Assembly (NCBI RefSeq): GCF_051014685.1
Contig: NC_135055.1
Location: 21,907,501 to 21,971,500, forward strand
Length of the DNA: 64,000 bases
Direction of reading: 5' to 3'
Source: Ptiloglossa arizonensis
Lineage: Eukaryota; Arthropoda; Insecta; Hymenoptera; Colletidae
Part shown: in pieces, positions 60,058-64,000 of the stretch
Numbering within the stretch: position 1 is the stretch's first letter
Layout: every line of letters begins with the position of its first letter
The notes under the pieces: model-generated
What the model saw: only the letters and a program-made list of their open reading frames with translations
Told to the model about the DNA's origin: nothing
The model's database searches: none
Made by a program: the position numbers and the translations under genes

Positions 60058-61455
60058 GTGAGTGTTTTGTGTAAAATGTAAAGTGTCCGTACGAAAGTGC
60101 CGTGGGTGCGTATTTCGGTAGCGAGAAGAGCACGGCTGCCTTGTCCACGATTTTCACGATCCCTTTCTTACATTTATTCCGATGATTTTATCGTCGAAAT
60201 TTGCTCAACCATGTTGTAAATTATTTTAATCGCTGACGATCCCATTGAACTTACTTCGAAGCATGAAAACTTCAATGTACAAATCGGTTCTGGCGAATGT
60301 GCCACCATTGCATCAAATATTCTTGACGAAGTCACGTTTCCTTGATTTTCGTAAAGAAAAGTCCAAAGTATTTCTCGAACTCGATACCGTTTCCTCATTC
60401 TTGCCGTTAACAGTGTTTTCCTTATCGAATAAATGCATATTTCGATTGATTTGTTTAAAAGTGCTTACCTTCGTAGTTTGTTCGTGTTTCCTCCTTAGCT
60501 GTGTTTAAATCGTATTATATACGCAATTATTATGAACACCAGCCAAACGGAAAGTCTTTTCAGCGATTTTTCCGCTATTACCGATGTCCGAAAAAATGTT
60601 TTATGGTCGGTGTCGGTAAACGTCGATGTAGCAATGCTCCAAAAATACCACATGTTACAGTATTCTAAAAGCATCACACGTTGCAATGCTTCAATAACGA
60701 TAAGAGTTTGTAACGAATAACAATGCGTTGTGTTTATTGTTTAAAACAAACATTTTGCAAGAGATAATGGTGACATTTTAATCTTTCAATTAGATTCAGT
60801 GTTGAATTAAACATACGGTATTCTTTGCAAAAGTTTTCACTCAGTACATTTTATGTCCAAGTATTTCTGTTTACATGTACTAATCAATGGCTGAAAATTT
60901 ATACGAGTGGGGTATATTTACAATTTAATACGTACAATTGTACGAAAGATAATTTCGTTTTGTTCTAACCAAGTGCAATTAAGGAGAAAGCACAAGAAGA
61001 TTTATATAAAAGTTTGTTACTTTGACAAGTTCGTAATAGATGTTATGCAATTAAAAGGCAAATCTGTTTTGACACATTAAACAATTGTTTTTTCTTTATG
61101 TATCGAATAACGAATGAGGTCACAGCTGTACCCGAGTAAACTCATTTGCATACAATAAGGTTTTCTAAATGCTTTGAAACAATATTCCCTATATCCTTCT
61201 ACATTTTACATTTTCTATTTCCAATAATATTTTTAATAATCTAAATTTATTTAACATCCTTCTAGTTGATAGATTGTTTAAATACCCGCGATATTAAATA
61301 AAAGGAAATATTTTTTAACTAATACAAATATTTTTATGTGTTTCAGAAATGTGCAAAATTCAAAAACTTTGTCATTCGTTCTAACTTGTGATCGTATATG
61401 CGTGCCAAACAAAGATATATAAAAGGGCGTTGAAGAGACCCAATGGTTTCCTGAC
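60058..61455 (+). other. Upstream region of the paired-CxxC gene
   Basis: AT-rich sequence without a credible exon; probably a 5'-UTR intron from 60058 to 61346. A TATA-like TATATAAAAGG at 61416-61426 lies 30 bp before the start codon, which may be a second core promoter with almost no leader, or chance. Confidence 0.4.
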
Positions 61456-62239
61456 ATGATGGAAAGTAAACTATACGTGAATAATGAGCCGGGACTTGAC
61501 GGGCAATCGCTTACGAATCCACAACCAAATCCACCCTCCGAGGATAACGGAGGTGCTAGGGTTTGTTTCGTTTGTGGCACAGTTGGCCATGGAGAACAAT
61601 ACTGGCTCAGAGTAAAACCAAGTCCAGGCGGAGCACCAAACGAACCTTACTTCCCGTTTCTGGAATCCCATGAACCGCCTGCAGGCTATCGTGGCGAAGG
61701 AGCTAGAAGCGGAGCTGTGAAGGCATGCAGTCTTTGCTATGCCTTACTTTTACAACAATGGGAAAGTTACGAGCAGGATGCTAGACCTCATAGTCAACGA
61801 ATTTATTGGCTAAAAAGATGCGACGGTGGACCTTTTACCGGGGCTGAAATGGCTCTGCAGGGAGAATACGCGGCTCAAGTTCTCGGCTTAACAAACGATC
61901 AGACGCCGCAACTTAGACCAGAAAATCGCCCGGTTGGAATATCTCCACGACTTCCACCGAATTCACCATCGCCTAGAGTGGAGCAGACAAGGCCTCCGTC
62001 GAATTCCATTGAACTGCCAAGACCACATTCTAACACGGCAGAAACGCACAGACACTTGGAACAAGCGAGGCTTACAATGGAATCTCCCCATCAAAGACTG
62101 CAATCGCCTCATCAAAGGTTACAAAGTCCACGGCAGCCTGTAGAAGATTCAAGAGTATCTAACGAAGCTGCATTGGATTTAAGACACGCACCTAGGAGTT
62201 CTCCTGCACCGCAACCAACTCTACTGCCACAACCTCAAC
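61456..62239 (+). CDS. Paired-CxxC gene, coding exon 1
   Basis: Starts with two Met codons at 61456 and ends one base into a Pro codon before the donor GTAAGT at 62240. It holds the first domain (VCFVCG, then [18 protein letters not shown], then RIYWLKR and [19 protein letters not shown]) and a linker with repeated PHQRLQS units at about residues 211-225. Reading through the donor meets a stop at 62271, so splicing is required for the longer protein. Confidence 0.75.
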
Positions 62240-63925
62240 GTAAGTTGATATTCGAAACGTCGATTGGTTAAATTCGTCTAGAACGCTGTTTCGCGTACAT
62301 GGAAATATTTTTCTTCTTAATCGCGTTCCTTCGAACGAGACGTAACGTATTTGACAGATATCAGAGGAGAGCTTTCAATGTTTTAAACAAGCATCGCGTT
62401 TCACAGTATTCGAGCGGTAAAAGAACGAATGTGTGCATTATTTATGTTAAGTACAGTTGATCCATTCAGAAGAGTAAATGTTTGTAAATAAAGGTCAACA
62501 GTCTTGTAGATAAAGTGTTAAAAATACGTCTAATTTAAATTCTGATCTCAACCTTCGATGCGCGTGCAACTTGTTCGACCTCTGAGAATCTAATTCAACC
62601 GATCCGATACTCATTAGTCGGCTCGTCACGCTGATAAGTAGGTCGTTCGAAATCGAACTGTTGAAACAGTGGAAATCGTGAACTACAAAATTGTCGTTGT
62701 TTCATATTTAAAACGAAGCGATAAAGCTGTGAAGAATACAGACTCGAAGTAGGCCACGTGCAATACGATAATGGTCTCTTCGAGGTGCGTAAAATGCTCG
62801 AAACCGAAGGAAAGCGATCGGTCGATAGATCCGTGTTTTCGATGCGAGTCTTGGATAGTTGGCGGTTCGACACATTGTAATCGTTTTGTCGTACGATTAC
62901 AGCCATTTACAGCGGTGGATCCTCGTCGAGCGTCGGCACTGACATCTTAGACCTTTCGATGCCAGATAAAAATTCAGTTACGGAAGTCTGTTACGTATGT
63001 GGGGATGAATTCAAAAGAGGGTCACTTAGTCATATTGCAGCGAAACCACTGCCAACGCCGCCGCATCCTTCAGCCAGTCCTCCGCCATTTTTTCCTTCGC
63101 TGATGCTTCATCCAAGGCCAAGTAGAAGTCGACCTATGGACAGTGCTGGTCGTGTACAGGTAAATTATTTTTTTTCCACGAATTTCTTGTTTACCCGCGC
63201 GAACGTACCGATACCGGGTCGCGCGATTCTTGCATAAAAAACTCGTCCGTGTTTTGATTTCAGGCTTGTTCGGCGTGTCAGAATCACCTTCTGGTACAAT
63301 GGAAGGCATATACTCGGCAGGGAGTACCCCACGGTGATCGTAACTACACGCTCCGTAAACGACAAGCACCTGCAATGGATACAACTACCTTTATTTGCTA
63401 CACTTGCGCGCTCGAGTACCCTTCGTCCAGTATTAGACTTCTCTATTGCTGTCCTAATCCAGAGAAGGAGGCGTACTATCCTTTTATTTATTCTCTGAGA
63501 CCTCCGCAAGGAGCTAGTCCCATAAGTCCTCAGGGAATGGTGCAAGTGTGCTCCATTTGTTACAAAGCTATACCGCAGAAGCAGCAAGTGTTCGGTGGGG
63601 AGAATCACGAGGCTCAGCCCGCGGGACAGAACGTAGACTTTCGGCAACAAGGTCCTTCGCCGCGGCCCGCGGTGGCAAAGTCTCCGGCTAATTCCGCTGG
63701 TAGCGATATCCGTTTCAAGCCATACGATTTGAACAAGTCGACCGTTGCCACGAACAAGCAACGCAGCGCCACTGTGAAGGGAACCACGCCTGGCCAACGA
63801 AATTCCCCGAACAACGGTCCTGCTGAAAATGGAACCGTTGCTCTCGGCCAAAACTATAGGTGCTACATTTGTGAGAGATTGTACCCTCGTAATCATATGG
63901 AATGGTACGGATATATTGCGCAAAC
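61456..63925 (+). CDS. Unrecognised protein with repeated paired-CxxC domains, 3' end beyond window
   Basis: Exons 61456-62239, 62903-63159 and 63264-63925 join in frame through GT-AG introns into 567 residues plus two bases. I do not recognise the family. CxxC pairs sit at Cys37/40 with 91/94, Cys291/294 with 349/352, Cys392/395 with 443/446, and Cys547/550 at the end of the window. The spacing within each full unit is 48-55 residues, as in a four-Cys zinc module. The first two units share a tail: CSxC, then L-x-Q-W-x-x-Y, then PH-x-x-R-x-Y. Between units 1 and 2 lies a Pro/Ser/Gln-rich linker (about residues 150-270). A nuclear or adaptor role would be plausible but is a guess. The start is the first ATG of the frame; the frame is blocked by TGA just upstream. 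Confidence 0.75.
62240..62902 (+). other. Intron 1 of the paired-CxxC gene
   Basis: Donor GTAAGT at 62240, acceptor ACAG ending at 62902. It contains an AATAAA near 62488, which could end a short transcript that retains the intron and stops at 62271. Confidence 0.65.
62903..63159 (+). CDS. Paired-CxxC gene, coding exon 2
   Basis: The acceptor GATTACAG ends at 62902, and the donor GTAAAT starts at 63160. The other nearby acceptor, ending at 62912, would put a TAG in frame, which decides for this one. It encodes the linker motif [11 protein letters not shown] and the first Cys pair of domain 2 (VCYVCG), then a Pro-rich loop. The exon ends just before the second Cys pair, so an intron splits domain 2. 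Confidence 0.7.
63264..63925 (+). CDS. Paired-CxxC gene, coding exon 3
   Basis: The acceptor ATTTCAG ends at 63263. It begins ACSAC, the second Cys pair of domain 2, then encodes domain 3 (FICYTC to VCSIC) and the start of domain 4 (RCYIC). I place the 3' end at a donor GTAATG starting at 63926, because domain 4 would otherwise stop after 21 residues at the TAA at 63927-63929. If there is no splice, the protein ends there with a truncated domain. Confidence 0.65.
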
Positions 63926-64000
63926 GTAATGTTCTTCGGACTCGTCGACGAAGGGCACCGCTAATCGTTAACATTTATCGTTAAAGGTTGTCTACGAGCC

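Noticed and set aside
62903..62912. Alternative acceptor ending at 62912 for exon 2 of the paired-CxxC gene
   Set aside because: It shifts the frame into a TAG before the conserved Cys pair, while the acceptor ending at 62902 keeps the frame open.
63165..63974. 269-codon minus-strand open frame, the second longest in the window
   Set aside because: It is the antisense shadow of coding exon 3 of the paired-CxxC gene, whose splice sites and Cys repeats are convincing.

Overview
This is eukaryotic nuclear DNA, most likely from an insect and probably an aculeate hymenopteran (bee, wasp or ant). The reasons are one exon-rich gene with GT-AG introns of very uneven size, CpG-rich non-coding DNA full of simple repeats, a mariner-type miniature element, and an insect-like MYLIP/Dnr1 protein. 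The order is an inference; no operons, CRISPR arrays, rRNA or tRNA genes were seen.

Layout. Positions 1-36088 hold no exon I can defend. They are probably the long first intron and/or upstream region of the MYLIP gene, and are punctuated by tandem repeats: a hairpin-rich 71/50-bp satellite at 6.35-7.2 kb, a decayed ~147-bp array at 23.9-26.0 kb, a ~180-bp array at 20.9-21.7 kb and a 282-bp duplication at 28.7-29.3 kb. There is also a mariner-like MITE at 14.04 kb and one copy of a dispersed repeat at 3.2 kb. Positions 36089-56200 (+) carry six coding exons of the FERM-RING ubiquitin ligase MYLIP/IDOL (Dnr1 in Drosophila); the short first coding exon was not found. Its 17.2-kb second intron contains more arrays: ~150-bp units with an inverted member at 36.8-37.7 kb, a 30-bp minisatellite at 38.9-39.4 kb, an inverted copy of the dispersed repeat at 44.5 kb, a 257-bp duplication at 47 kb, a three-copy repeat at 48.5 kb and a strictly 152-bp array at 51.8-52.4 kb.

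Positions 56201-59600 hold the MYLIP 3' UTR and an intergenic gap. A promoter-like cluster (NRF1/Ewg-like palindrome, CCAAT box, YY1/Pho-like site) lies at about 59.62-59.73 kb. It probably drives the second gene (+), whose coding exons at 61456-62239, 62903-63159 and 63264-63925 encode an unrecognised protein. That protein has at least three complete copies, and the start of a fourth, of a paired-CxxC domain, presumably zinc-binding. It runs off the right edge of the window.

The two genes point the same way, and nothing here links their functions. The best candidates for something undescribed are the paired-CxxC repeat protein, the hairpin satellite with its 213-bp higher-order period, and the repeated appearance of unrelated ~150-bp tandem arrays in the introns of one locus.
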